Source: Acidobacteriota bacterium
GTDB taxonomy: Bacteria > Acidobacteriota > Terriglobia > Bryobacterales > Bryobacteraceae
Direction: 5' to 3'
Assembly: GCA_947470805.1 (NCBI GenBank)
Contig: CANIVU010000005.1
Location: 94,233-158,232 of the forward strand
DNA length: 64,000 nucleotides
Positions 51,687-62,446 of this stretch are shown in pieces. The translations under genes were made by a program, and so were the position numbers. Position 1 is the stretch's first letter; each line of letters begins with the position of its first letter. The notes beneath the pieces were generated by a model. It searched no databases and was not told the origin of the DNA. It saw nothing but the letters and a program-made list of their open reading frames with translations.

Positions 51687-53027
51687 TTAGCGGGCGGTGT
51701 CCTTGTACTTCGCGGTGGCTTCGGACCATTTGTGGGGGAGGGTGTTGGGGGTGATGGCGATTTCGGTGGTGAGCTTCCAGTTGCCGGGGAAGGTGAATTC
51801 GATGAAGTAGGCGGTGTAGCCGGTGGCGGGTTTGGCGGGTTTGACTTTGTAGTTGCCGGGTTTGAGGAGGGTGGGTTTGTAGGCGTTACCGATGGCATCG
51901 ACGCGGAAGTCGCGGGCGGCGGGGTTGGTGGCTTGCCAGAGTTTGACTTCGGTGGGCGTGTCCTTCGTGGTGGCGGTGAGAGTACCGTTTTTGGCGAGTT
52001 TCCAGGCGATTTGGGGGCGTTTGGTGTTGTTGATTATTGATTGATAGAAGGCGAGGATGGACTCTGTGGCGTCCGAGCCGGCGAGGTTGTGTTTGGCGTT
52101 GGGGACGTAGCGGAGGTGTTTTTCTTCGGGGAGTTGGGAGTAGTAGAACTGGGAGTTGTCGGGGAGGAAGAACTGATCGCCGGAGGCATTGATTAGGAGT
52201 TTGGGCATTTTGAGGGCGGGGCGGGTGCGGTAGTTGAAAGGGTCCTCGATGGCGAGGACGGCGCGGTATTCGGGGGTGCCGATTTTGTGGGGGAAGAGGC
52301 CGTGGTTGACGTAGTCCTGGAGGGCAGGGGAGAAGAAGCCGAGGACTTCGAAGTGGTGTTTTGTGATGGCTTCGGAGTTGAGGGCGTCGATGACGATGGG
52401 GATGATGGCGGAGACGCGTTTGTCGACGGCGCCGATCAGCCAGGTTGTCCAGCCGCGTTTGGAGGCGCCGGCGACGACGAAGTTTTGGATTTCGATGTTT
52501 TCGGATTTGCAGAATTCCTGGATGGCGTCCATGGCGCGGACGCCGCTTTTGACCATGGCGAGGCGGACTAGCCAGGTGTCGTCTTTGGTGGCGAAGTGGC
52601 GGGTGCGGGAGTAGGCGATGAGGTCGTCTTCGGAGCGGGGGATGTTGGGGGAATCGGTGAAGCGGAGGGGTTGGTTGGGGACCATGGCGAGGTCCGCTGT
52701 GATGGAGTTGGATTGGGTGGCGATTTGGATGGAGCGGGGATTGGATTGGGTTGGTGCGGGGTCGTTGTTGGAGCCGGCGCCGATGAAGAGGAGGGCTTTG
52801 TTGGTACTGATTTTATTGGGTTTGGTGATGGTGAGCCAGTGGGTCCAGACGGGTTTGTCGACGTCTTTGGCGGTGCGCCAGGATTGGGAGGTGAGCTGGA
52901 GAACGTAGGTGGTGTGAGTGGGATTGGCGGTTTTGGAGAGGAGTTTCCAGGAGTAGGCGGGGTCGGGTTGGGCGATGTATTGATCGAGGGGGAGGAGGGT
53001 GGCTAGGGCTAGGAAGAGGGTGGTCAC
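51687..53027 (-). CDS. PhoPQ-activated pathogenicity-related (PqaA-like) hydrolase
   Basis: A 446-residue exported protein of the PqaA family. After the signal, LDQYIAQPDPAYSWKLL and YVLQLTSQSWRT open the family pattern. The alpha/beta-hydrolase elbow is GASKRGWTTW, the acid is in NASGDQFFLPDNS, and the His in NAKHNL. A C-terminal beta domain follows. The start is GTG. Family members are probably secreted esterases or peptidases; the name comes from a Salmonella regulon and implies no virulence here. Followed 8 bp later by a methyltransferase gene. Confidence 0.87.
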   Translation of the reverse strand: MTTLFLALATLLPLDQYIAQPDPAYSWKLLSKTANPTHTTYVLQLTSQSWRTAKDVDKPVWTHWLTITKPNKISTNKALLFIGAGSNNDPAPTQSNPRSIQIATQSNSITADLAMVPNQPLRFTDSPNIPRSEDDLIAYSRTRHFATKDDTWLVRLAMVKSGVRAMDAIQEFCKSENIEIQNFVVAGASKRGWTTWLIGAVDKRVSAIIPIVIDALNSEAITKHHFEVLGFFSPALQDYVNHGLFPHKIGTPEYRAVLAIEDPFNYRTRPALKMPKLLINASGDQFFLPDNSQFYYSQLPEEKHLRYVPNAKHNLAGSDATESILAFYQSIINNTKRPQIAWKLAKNGTLTATTKDTPTEVKLWQATNPAARDFRVDAIGNAYKPTLLKPGNYKVKPAKPATGYTAYFIEFTFPGNWKLTTEIAITPNTLPHKWSEATAKYKDTAR

Positions 53028-53049
53028 GGTGGTAGTTTATCGTCAAAGC

Positions 53050-53156
53050 TAATTGTGTGTGACACGGTTTTTGAGGTGGCGGAGGTTTCGGTTTCTTCGG
53101 GATTTCGCAGGTTTGGGGCTTGCGAGGGGCCGTTAATTAATTGTGTGTGACACGGT

Positions 53157-53158
<2 letters not shown>
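53050..53158 (+). repeat. Pair of 21-bp direct repeats (TAATTGTGTGTGACACGGTT..)
   Basis: The 21-bp sequence at 53050-53070 recurs exactly at 53138-53158, 88 bp later in the same orientation. The second copy runs into the stop codon of the S9 peptidase gene. Each contains GTGTGTGACAC, which is partly palindromic. It lies between two minus-strand genes and may serve as a 3'-end or repetitive extragenic element. Confidence 0.75.
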
Positions 53159-55262
<2,104 letters not shown>

Positions 55263-55311
55263 GATTTGGTGAGGATAGCAGGGTTCCTGCCTCCTTCCTT
55301 ACCAATTCCTG

Positions 55312-55380
55312 GGTGCCTGGCACACGGGGAGAGAGTTTTGGTCGGGGTGGTTGAGTCGGACAGGCCCGGTGCCAGGCACC
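55312..55380. repeat. 69-bp palindrome-ended element, copy 2
   Basis: It starts GGTGCCTGGCAC and ends GGTGCCAGGCACC; it differs from 45800-45868 at a few positions only. Shared flanking sequence on its left (TTACCAATTCCTGG versus TTACCATTCCCGGG) shows the repeat unit is somewhat longer. It lies 3' of the DUF1501 gene and upstream of the S9 peptidase. Confidence 0.75.
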
Positions 55381-55436
55381 TAACGGGGTGTCGGACTTGC
55401 GGGTGGATGTCCCTCTTCTCCCTTTTTCTCGCTCCT

Positions 55437-56822
55437 CTAGGTTTTTAGGATGGGGCGGATGACTTGGCCGTGGACGTCGGTTAGGCGGAAGTCGCGGCCG
55501 CTGTAGCGGAAGGTTAGGCGTTCGTGGTCGATGCCTAGGAGGTGGAGGATTGTCGCGTGGAGGTCGTGGATCGTTAGAACGTCCTCGATGGCGCGGTAGC
55601 CGTAGTCGTCGGTGGCGCCGAAGATCTTGCCTCCTTTCAGGCCTCCGCCGGCCATCCAGAGGGAGAAGCCGGAGGGGCAGTGGTCGCGGCCATCCTTACC
55701 CTGTACGAAGGGCACTCGGCCGAATTCGCCGCTCCAGATTACTAGCGTTTCTTCGAAGAGGCCGCGCGCCTTTAGATCCTTGATCAGGGCTCCGATGGGT
55801 TGGTCGACGATGAAGGCGTTCTTGGCGTGGCCGTCCTTCAGGTTGCCGTGCTGGTCCCAGCTGTTGCCTCCGCCGAGGCCCGGTGGCGCTACGTGGCTCA
55901 GTTCGACGAAGCGGACTCCTCGTTCCACCAGGCGGCGGGCGAGGAGGCACTGGCGGGCATAGGCGGCCTTCTCTTTGTTCGGTGAGTCCATGCCGTAGAG
56001 TTTCTTTGTCGCCTCTGTTTCTTTGCTCATGTCTACGAGTTCGGGGACCGCGGTTTGCATGCGGTAGGCCGTTTCGTAGTTCTGGATGGCGGCTTCTACT
56101 TGGGGGTTCTTGGCGGCTTCGGCGTACTCTTTGTCGCGGGCGGCGATGAAGTCGAGTTGTTTGCGTTGGAGGGTGGCTGCGGATTTTGGCGTGATGTCTT
56201 GGAGGGGTTCGGGGCGTTCGGGGTACAAAAACGAACCCTGGTGGACGGCGGGGAGGAAGCCGCTACCGTAGACGTTGATGCCGCCGAGCGGGATCTCGCC
56301 GCTGCCGAGGACGATGAAGCCGGGGAGGTTTTCGTTGGCCGTGCCGAGGCCGTAGGTGGCCCAGGCACCGAGGGAGGGGTAGCCGGTGAGCGGGTTGCCG
56401 GAATGGAAGTAGTTGTTGGCTTGGGCGTGCTCCATGAACTTCACGGTCATGGAGCGGATGAGGCAGAGGTCGTCGGCGACGGCGCCCATGTGGGGGAAGA
56501 GGTCGCTGATGGGCATGCCGGATTGGCCGTAGTTTTTGAACTCCCAGGGGCTGGGCATGATGTTGCCGTTCTGGTTGAACATCGTGCGGTCGATGGGGAC
56601 GGGCATGGGCTTGCCGGCGTCTTTGATGAGACGGGGCTTGGGGTCGAAGGAGTCGATGTGGGAGACGCCGCCGGACATGTAGCAGAAGATGACGTTTTTG
56701 ACTTTGGGGGTGAAGTGGGGCTTGGCGTTCGCGAGGCTGGAAAAGGCCAGGGAGCCGAAGCCGAGGGAGGCGTTCTTCAGGATTTCGCGGCGGGTGAAGA
56801 AATGGCGCTGTTTACCGCACAT
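55437..56822 (-). CDS. DUF1501 protein, exported
   Basis: A 461-residue DUF1501 protein: KNVIFCYMSGGVSHIDSFDP, WSGEFGRVPFVQ, GRDHCPSGFSLWMAGG and TIHDLHATILHLLGIDH. The N-terminus (FTRREILKNASLGFGSLAFS) carries a twin-Arg signal. It is a diverged paralogue of the 40666 protein. It overlaps the DUF1553 gene by 11 bp and follows it, as in the other cluster. Role unknown but consistently paired with DUF1553. Confidence 0.9.
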   Translation of the reverse strand: MCGKQRHFFTRREILKNASLGFGSLAFSSLANAKPHFTPKVKNVIFCYMSGGVSHIDSFDPKPRLIKDAGKPMPVPIDRTMFNQNGNIMPSPWEFKNYGQSGMPISDLFPHMGAVADDLCLIRSMTVKFMEHAQANNYFHSGNPLTGYPSLGAWATYGLGTANENLPGFIVLGSGEIPLGGINVYGSGFLPAVHQGSFLYPERPEPLQDITPKSAATLQRKQLDFIAARDKEYAEAAKNPQVEAAIQNYETAYRMQTAVPELVDMSKETEATKKLYGMDSPNKEKAAYARQCLLARRLVERGVRFVELSHVAPPGLGGGNSWDQHGNLKDGHAKNAFIVDQPIGALIKDLKARGLFEETLVIWSGEFGRVPFVQGKDGRDHCPSGFSLWMAGGGLKGGKIFGATDDYGYRAIEDVLTIHDLHATILHLLGIDHERLTFRYSGRDFRLTDVHGQVIRPILKT

Positions 56823-59724
56823 AGAGGAACTCCTTCAGGTTGAAGATGGCCTGGACGACGGGGACGAATGATTTGGCTTCGGCGGCGAAGGATTCGGCCT
56901 GGTCCTTTTCGGCTGGGCTGGCGGGGCGGCCCAGGGCGCGGAGGTAGAGTTGGTTGACTCTGTCAGGCTGGGATCCTAGCACGGCGGCCCACTTTTCGGC
57001 GGTCTGGATGACGAAGGGGGAGTTCATCAGCGCCAGCGATTGGGCGGGGACGTTGGTGACGTCGCGGAGGCCGCGGGTGGAGGTGGGTTTGTAGACGTCG
57101 AAGACTTCGAGGAAGGGGTTGGTGGCGTTGCGACGGATTTCGAGATAGACGCTGCGGCGGTTGGCGCCGTCGAGCGGGCCTTTGGGGCGATCCCCTTTGG
57201 TGGAGCCGGTTTCGTGGGCGTAGTAGACGGGGACGGAGGGGCCGTGCATTTGCGGGTCGAGCTGGCCGGAGGCGGCGAGAATGGCGTCGCGGAGTTCTTC
57301 GGCTTCGAGGCGGCGGGCGGGGAGATTTGCGGATTGATAGGCGTTGGTGAGGAGCAGGCGGCGGAGGGTCTTCTTGATGGACCAGCCGTCAGCTACGAAC
57401 TGGGTGGCGAGGGCGTCGAGGTGGTTGAGGTCCTTGGGCGTGGCGCCTAGTTTGCCGAAATTGTCGGGCGTGGCGACGATGCCTTCGCGGAAGAGGAATT
57501 GGTAGAGGCGGTTGACGATCACGCGGGTGGTGAGCGGGTTGGCGGGGCTCAATATGTCATCGGCGAGGGCGAGGCGCATGGTTTTGGGGTCGGTGTAGGG
57601 CTGGCCGCTGAGGGCTGTGAGGAAGCGCTGGGGGACGGGGTCGGAGGGGCGTTTGGGATCGCCGCGGAGGAGGAGGGGTTGGGCGGGGCCGGCCTCTTCG
57701 ATGATGCCGGGGGCGTGGCGGGCGGTGGGGATTTCGTTTTCTAGGCGGCGGTATTCGGCGGTGGATTTTGTGGGGCGGTTGGTGAGGAGGCCGGCGCGGA
57801 GGAAGTAGTCGAGGAAGGCGGCGGATTCGTCGGTCATGCGGCCGGCGGCGAAGGCATCGATGGCGGCGGCGAGTTGGGTTTCGAGGTGTTTGGTGTAGGC
57901 GTCGACGGTGGTGGGAGCGTTGTCGATGGCGAAGTTGACGGGGGTGATTTCTTCTTTGAGCGGGGTCTGGTTGGGTTGGAAAACGATGTCTTGGGCGCCC
58001 CACCAGGAGCGGCCGGTGTTGCGGGCGGGGGGCCTGCGGTTGAGGCGGCCGTCCTGTTCGTCGTTGCCGATGAGGGTGGTTTCGTTCAGCGTTGAGAACT
58101 CGATGTAGCCGGTGAAACCTTTCCAGAACGTGGTGTCCCAGCGGGCCCAGCCCATCTGGTCGATTTTGGCGCTGGTGCGGGAGTTGAAGATGCCGCCGCG
58201 GGGGACGGCGTAGTTTTCGATGATGAGTTGGGCGAAGGAGAAGTTGCCGCCGAGGAAGCGGAGGCTGATGGAGTCGCTGTCGATTTTGAAGCGGGGGGAT
58301 GTGATCACGGCCCCGTGTTTATTGGAGATGAGGTGGGAGTAGGCGCCTTCGGGGTAGATGCCGGAGATGGCGAGGGGGCCGGCGGGGAGGACGCTGAATT
58401 CGCCGGCGGGTGCGATTTTGGTTGGGGCGCCGACGCCTTGGCGGGGCCAGTTTTCGTAAGTCTCGGCGAGCTTCCAGCGGGATTTCGTGTTGGCTTCGTT
58501 GTGGGTGCGGCGGGAAGTTAGTTCTTTGCGGACTTTGTTCAGCCAGTCGACTAAGTCGTTGTTGGAGCCGTTGAGCGGGAAGAGCGGGGTTAGCCAATCG
58601 GGCTGCGGGTTGGGGCTGATTACTGTGGGGGTTTCGGCGCGCCATTGGGCGGCGAGTTCGGCGCGGATTTGTTGTTTGATGTTAGTAAGTTGGGGGAGGT
58701 GTTTGGTGAGTTGGGCTGGCGAGTCGATAGCCGATTGGGTGGGGCGGGCGTTGGCGAGGATGCCGTAGAGGGCGTAGTAGTCCTTTTGCGAGATGGCGTC
58801 GAATTTGTGGTCGTGGCAGCGGGCGCAGGAGACGGTGAGGCCTTGGAAGGCTTTGGCGATGACGTCGACCTGGTTGTCGGTCCATTTGATGCGGTCTTCG
58901 AGGGGGTCGACGGGTTGGAAGCCGTGTTCGACCATGCGGAAGTGGGCGAGGGCGAGGCTGGATTCGTTGGTGTTTTCGGAGATTCTGGGAGGGATGAGGT
59001 CGCCGGCGAGGTGTTCGCGGACGAGTTGGTTGTAGGGGACGTCGTTGTTGAAGGCGCGGATGAGGTAGTCGCGGTAGCGCCAGGAGTGGGGAGTGTCGGG
59101 GTCGCCTTCGGAGCCGTGGGATTCGCTGTAGCGGATGATGTCCATCCAGCGGCGGGCCATGCGTTCGCCGAATTTTGGGGAGGCGAGGAGGCGGTCGACG
59201 ACTTGTTCGTAGGATTTGGTTTTGGTGAATTCGTGGATTTCTTCGGGGGTGGGCGGGAGGCCGGTGAGGTCGAAGGTGATTCGTCTTAGCAGGGTTTCGG
59301 GGTTGGCTTTTTCGGTGGGTTTGTCGGGGGGGAGTTGGGCGGGTTTGATGGGTTGCCAGGCCCAGTGGTCGTTGCGGCGAGTTAGTAAGTCGAAGTTACT
59401 CGTTGGTTGGTTTGTTGTTGGGTAGGGGGCGCCTTGGGCTACCCATTTTTCCAGTTTGGTGATTTCGTCGGGGGGTAGGGGGCCGGTGGGCGGCATGCGC
59501 TTGAGGCCGTTTTCGCCTTTGAGGGCGGGGATGATTTTTGATTTCGCGGATTCGGGGAGGGGGGTGTCGAGGCGGAGGTTGGCGAAGGAGGTTTTGGGGC
59601 CGTGGCAGGCGTGGCAGCGGGCGATGAGGAGGGGGCGGATTTCGCGTTCGAAGAAGTCGGTTTTTTCGTCGGCGATTGATGGGAGGACGGATAGGAGGGT
59701 TAGGAGTAGGAAGCGGGGCGGCAT
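56812..59724 (-). CDS. DUF1549/DUF1553 protein with cytochrome c domain and extra middle domain
   Basis: A 970-residue exported protein. After the signal (PPRFLLLTLLSVLPSIA), the cytochrome motif CHACHG is in FFEREIRPLLIARCHACHG. DUF1549 follows with DLTGLPPTPEEIHEF and SCARCHDHKFDAI, then a middle concanavalin-like beta domain (about 400-600, with GEFSVLPAGPLAISGIYPEG), and DUF1553 (NPLTTRVIVNRLYQFLFREG). It is about 140 residues longer than its paralogue at 38186 because of the middle insert. The start at 59724 opens with the signal peptide. Operon with DUF1501, without a TonB receptor next to it. Confidence 0.88.
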   Translation of the reverse strand: MPPRFLLLTLLSVLPSIADEKTDFFEREIRPLLIARCHACHGPKTSFANLRLDTPLPESAKSKIIPALKGENGLKRMPPTGPLPPDEITKLEKWVAQGAPYPTTNQPTSNFDLLTRRNDHWAWQPIKPAQLPPDKPTEKANPETLLRRITFDLTGLPPTPEEIHEFTKTKSYEQVVDRLLASPKFGERMARRWMDIIRYSESHGSEGDPDTPHSWRYRDYLIRAFNNDVPYNQLVREHLAGDLIPPRISENTNESSLALAHFRMVEHGFQPVDPLEDRIKWTDNQVDVIAKAFQGLTVSCARCHDHKFDAISQKDYYALYGILANARPTQSAIDSPAQLTKHLPQLTNIKQQIRAELAAQWRAETPTVISPNPQPDWLTPLFPLNGSNNDLVDWLNKVRKELTSRRTHNEANTKSRWKLAETYENWPRQGVGAPTKIAPAGEFSVLPAGPLAISGIYPEGAYSHLISNKHGAVITSPRFKIDSDSISLRFLGGNFSFAQLIIENYAVPRGGIFNSRTSAKIDQMGWARWDTTFWKGFTGYIEFSTLNETTLIGNDEQDGRLNRRPPARNTGRSWWGAQDIVFQPNQTPLKEEITPVNFAIDNAPTTVDAYTKHLETQLAAAIDAFAAGRMTDESAAFLDYFLRAGLLTNRPTKSTAEYRRLENEIPTARHAPGIIEEAGPAQPLLLRGDPKRPSDPVPQRFLTALSGQPYTDPKTMRLALADDILSPANPLTTRVIVNRLYQFLFREGIVATPDNFGKLGATPKDLNHLDALATQFVADGWSIKKTLRRLLLTNAYQSANLPARRLEAEELRDAILAASGQLDPQMHGPSVPVYYAHETGSTKGDRPKGPLDGANRRSVYLEIRRNATNPFLEVFDVYKPTSTRGLRDVTNVPAQSLALMNSPFVIQTAEKWAAVLGSQPDRVNQLYLRALGRPASPAEKDQAESFAAEAKSFVPVVQAIFNLKEFLYVR

Positions 59725-59867
59725 GCGCGTTGGGGGTAGCTTATCATGTGGGGGCGGATAAACTCTTGCCTTTGGACCACACATCCGTGCCTACTTAAAA
59801 GGTGTAGTCTGACTGAATCCCATCGTTGCCCCTCTCCTCGACAAGGAAGTGCGCGGAAGTCGCTGTC

Positions 59868-60737
59868 TTAAACGAACGGAACAACGCTGATATCCTGAAG
59901 GGCCTCGATGGCATAGTTAAGCTTCTCATCCGCCGTCCCAATAACAATTATTCCCCTGGTTCGCTCGCCGGGCTGCGCCATGTTCCTTTTTATCCATCCC
60001 ATGTATGAGGTGATCTGCCCGATCACTTCCCGGTAGCGGGCGGATGGCCGTTTTATCTCTACTACTACGATGTCTCCTTGCTGATCTCGGCAGATCAAGT
60101 CCGCCCTGCCAACTGAACCCAGGGTGCATTGCCGTTTTATCAAGACGAGGCCGGGCTCAAGCAGGGCAAGGTTATTGGCAAGGAGCAATTCAACGCTGCG
60201 TTCGTCGATGCGACTGGAAATCGACAGAGCCTGTGGTTTTGTTGGCGTCACTGGTTTGGCTTGGGTGCTTATGGCGAGTGGCGAAGAAATAGGTTCTAGG
60301 CCGATTAGAAAATCGCGAGTTCTGATTATGTATTCTGGTCCTTCAAATTGTGGTTGCTCAAGGTGCCAGTACATTTGGAAAAGTGGTGATTTAGCGGAAT
60401 CGCCGTAGGCTGCTGCATATCTCTCGGCCAACTCCGAAACTAAGAGCGGACGGTTTGCGCACAATAGCGATGTGATTGCACTTCGGAGGCGCAGCCCTCT
60501 CGGAAGTGGTTGTGGCGCATGCGGAGAGCGAAGCGAGTACTCTGGCTCCTCAGCTAAATAAATTCCGCCACGCTTGCTCGCAGCGAGATCGATCACTTCT
60601 CGAAGGACCGCCCATTCCTCGTCGTACGTCGCTCTTTTCAGCGGCTTCAGGATTAGTGCTTGCCGCGCCAGAGGTATGGCGTTCATTGGATTTGTTTGAT
60701 GCAACACGGTTACGACCGCATCGGCAAATGACTTCAT
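59868..60737 (-). CDS. NucS/DUF91-like PD-(D/E)XK nuclease
   Basis: A 289-residue protein. The C-terminal third is a NucS-type endonuclease domain: GSVGRADLICRD with Asp 213, then VVVEIKR with Glu 227 and Lys 229 (the D-ExK motif), and GQITSYMGWIKRNM. The N-terminal part (about 1-140) is helical and unlike archaeal or actinobacterial NucS, which acts in mismatch repair. The domain pairing is more like island-borne restriction or DUF91 proteins. Base composition is less GC-rich than in the main genes. A start 45 nt upstream also exists. Confidence 0.78.
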   Translation of the reverse strand: MKSFADAVVTVLHQTNPMNAIPLARQALILKPLKRATYDEEWAVLREVIDLAASKRGGIYLAEEPEYSLRSPHAPQPLPRGLRLRSAITSLLCANRPLLVSELAERYAAAYGDSAKSPLFQMYWHLEQPQFEGPEYIIRTRDFLIGLEPISSPLAISTQAKPVTPTKPQALSISSRIDERSVELLLANNLALLEPGLVLIKRQCTLGSVGRADLICRDQQGDIVVVEIKRPSARYREVIGQITSYMGWIKRNMAQPGERTRGIIVIGTADEKLNYAIEALQDISVVPFV

Positions 60738-60933
60738 GAAATTGAGGAACCCTCCAATTAAAACCGGCAATATCCACCCCATATTCTACAGAATGGTTGG
60801 CGAACGGGATTGGAGGTCGGCCGCCTCCTGTCGAAGGCAACCCGACCACGCCTACCGTCCGCGTTTCCGTGAGTCCAGCTTAATGAAGTAGACTTGGCAT
60901 TCCGACCTGCGTTAGTCTCGAATCCGTTCCTGC

Positions 60934-60969
60934 AAATTCAATACGTGAGTCCCTTGCCGTATTGAATTT
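60934..60969. promoter_or_regulatory. Perfect 12-bp inverted repeat before the HEPN-like gene
   Basis: AAATTCAATACG (60934-60945) and CGTATTGAATTT (60958-60969) are perfect inverted copies separated by 12 bp, ending 15 nt before the GTG at 60985. It could bind a dimeric repressor or form a hairpin at the mRNA start. AT-rich arms and central position favour an operator. Confidence 0.55.
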
Positions 60970-60984
60970 GGTAGTGTCTATGTT

Positions 60985-61593
60985 GTGATCACTGAGAAGC
61001 CGGTGTTTGGTCTAACTGTAAGCAATGTGCCCGTCGTCAATATACGCCGAGAGTTCACGTTTTTTAGAGAGAGCCTTTCCGACGAACGTTTTGTTTTGAA
61101 GCTCAAGCAAGTACGCGAGCCCATCGAGACGCCTTACTTTATCTGGAATGATCTGCCAATGAACCTATTGACGTACATTGTCCAGCGCAGCATCCTGGGC
61201 GTTGAAGCCTGCGTAAATGCGGCCGCCGTCTACCAGTTGTTAGCCCGGGGGCGATTCGACCCCAAAATGGCAGAGAAGCTTAACGGCCCAGGTCGGCTGC
61301 TTGGTGGCAAAGGAATGGCCGACACTCTTTATAATAGGATTCCCTCCCAAGTTAGTTCGGAGCTCCAACTTAGTGTCATGGATTGCGAGCTTTGGGAACA
61401 AGTTCGACGCTTTTATAGGGAAGTCCGAAATCCGTTGTTTCATGGATATCAGTTGGACCGCCCACCCATTTCAGGAGTTCAAGATGCTATGCAGATGCTG
61501 GGTTGCGTCTATGGATGGATGGATAGATGGTGGGGTGCTTTCGGGGAGATCGAGGCATTCAGCCGGCTGACTCTCCCGGACATAGATCGGTGA
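60985..61593 (+). CDS. Protein of unknown function with HEPN-like motif
   Basis: A 202-residue helical protein. The C-terminal half has REVRNPLFHG with R148, N149 and H153: the R-x4-H (RNxxxH) arrangement of HEPN ribonucleases and nucleotide-binding proteins, following a long helix (LWEQVRRFYREV). The N-terminal half has no recognised domain. It starts at GTG, preceded by a perfect inverted repeat. Codon use includes many A/T-ending codons, unlike the bulk of the window, suggesting horizontal acquisition. The 61594-61759 interval after it holds nothing recognised. Confidence 0.55.
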   Translation: MITEKPVFGLTVSNVPVVNIRREFTFFRESLSDERFVLKLKQVREPIETPYFIWNDLPMNLLTYIVQRSILGVEACVNAAAVYQLLARGRFDPKMAEKLNGPGRLLGGKGMADTLYNRIPSQVSSELQLSVMDCELWEQVRRFYREVRNPLFHGYQLDRPPISGVQDAMQMLGCVYGWMDRWWGAFGEIEAFSRLTLPDIDR

Positions 61594-61759
61594 TCGCTGT
61601 CACGTTTGCTCATCGAAGGCATCAGGATTGTCGTTGAGGTCGACACGTGCGCTTCGGGCAAGGCGTGGTCGTTAAAATCCGAAAAATGGACATCTCCGTT
61701 GTTGGTGGACACAGACAGCTTGGCGACGAGCCATGCCGAGAGAGTCGCGCACCCGCCAT

Positions 61760-61954
61760 TCACCCTATGTGGGATTTGATGTGCTGGAAGAGTAGGGCGT
61801 TTACCATTTCGCCGAGGGGGATGCCTTTTTCGGCGGCACGCTCGGCGAGATGGGTTTGGATGTTGGCGTCGAGGTAGATGGGCAGGCGTAGTTCGGCGTT
61901 GGGACGGAAGAACTTTCCGCGTTCGGCTTTGCTGAAATCGTATTTGGGTTTCAT
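61760..61954 (-). CDS. Ribbon-helix-helix-like antitoxin-type protein
   Basis: A 64-residue protein: MKPKYDFSKAERGKFFRPNA, then LRLPIYLDANIQTHLAERAAEKG and LGEMVNALLFQHIK. This matches the small DNA-binding antitoxin-like family with a beta-strand then two helices (LPIYLD strand). It follows the HicA-like gene by 22 bp in the same direction, forming a three-gene module. It may be an additional antitoxin or a stand-alone regulator; its former toxin is not present here. Confidence 0.65.
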   Translation of the reverse strand: MKPKYDFSKAERGKFFRPNAELRLPIYLDANIQTHLAERAAEKGIPLGEMVNALLFQHIKSHIG

Positions 61955-61976
61955 TGCTTCGGGATGGAAGTGTTCG

Positions 61977-62189
61977 TTAGAGGTCTTCCGGTCGAAGGCC
62001 GGTGTCTTTGCCGATCTTGGCGAGGGCGGCGGGACCGATCTCTTCGCTTTCGTGAAACGCGAAGGTGAAGTTTGGCCACCCGGGACGTTGCAGTCTGCGG
62101 TGGGAACCGACTTGCTTCTTCAGTGACCAGCCGAGCCGGAGTAGCGCGGCGTAGACTCGCCGGGCCTTTGTCGCGCGCCAGATGCTCAC
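61977..62189 (-). CDS. hicA: HicA-family mRNA interferase toxin
   Basis: A 70-residue dsRBD-like HicA/YcfA protein: KARRVYAALLRLGWSLKKQV, then GSHRRLQRPGWPNFTFAFH with the catalytic-type His in GSHRRL. HicA cleaves mRNA when free of HicB. The GTG start overlaps the hicB stop by 4 bp, so antitoxin is made first. The typical length of HicA is 60-80. Chromosomal addiction or stress role cannot be told apart here. Confidence 0.82.
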   Translation of the reverse strand: MSIWRATKARRVYAALLRLGWSLKKQVGSHRRLQRPGWPNFTFAFHESEEIGPAALAKIGKDTGLRPEDL

Positions 62190-62401
62190 GCGGCGAAGAG
62201 GACGCGCAGCGATTCGGGGACTTCTTCGCCGCTTTCGATCATGTCTGCCAATACCTGCAAGGCTATTGACTTCACTTTCCGGACGGCTTCTTCTTCGACA
62301 GCGCCGTACGCCATCACGCCGGGAAGTTCGGGGACGGAGGCGAGGATTCTTCCATCGTCTTCCCGCTCCACTTCCACGCGAATTGGTTCTATGTTCACCA
62401 T
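62186..62401 (-). CDS. hicB: HicB-family antitoxin
   Basis: A 71-residue short HicB: VEVEREDDGRILASVPELPG, then VMAYGAVEEEAVRKVKSIALQVLAD. This is the degraded-RNase-H-like HicB core without an added DNA-binding domain, so autoregulation would need another partner, possibly the ribbon-helix-helix protein downstream. It overlaps hicA by 4 bp. It is divergent from the PQQ dehydrogenase, 45 bp apart. Confidence 0.82.
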   Translation of the reverse strand: MVNIEPIRVEVEREDDGRILASVPELPGVMAYGAVEEEAVRKVKSIALQVLADMIESGEEVPESLRVLFAA

Positions 62402-62446
62402 GGCAGTTTCAGTTTAGCGGATTCCCTGGTATACGATAGCCGGATC

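Noticed and set aside
51687..53027. Virulence gene, from the PqaA family name
   Set aside because: The family is widespread in free-living bacteria; nothing here indicates pathogenicity.
61509..61763. 84-codon minus-strand frame between the HEPN-like gene and the RHH gene
   Set aside because: Overlaps the 3' end of the HEPN-like gene; no ribosome site, no family pattern.
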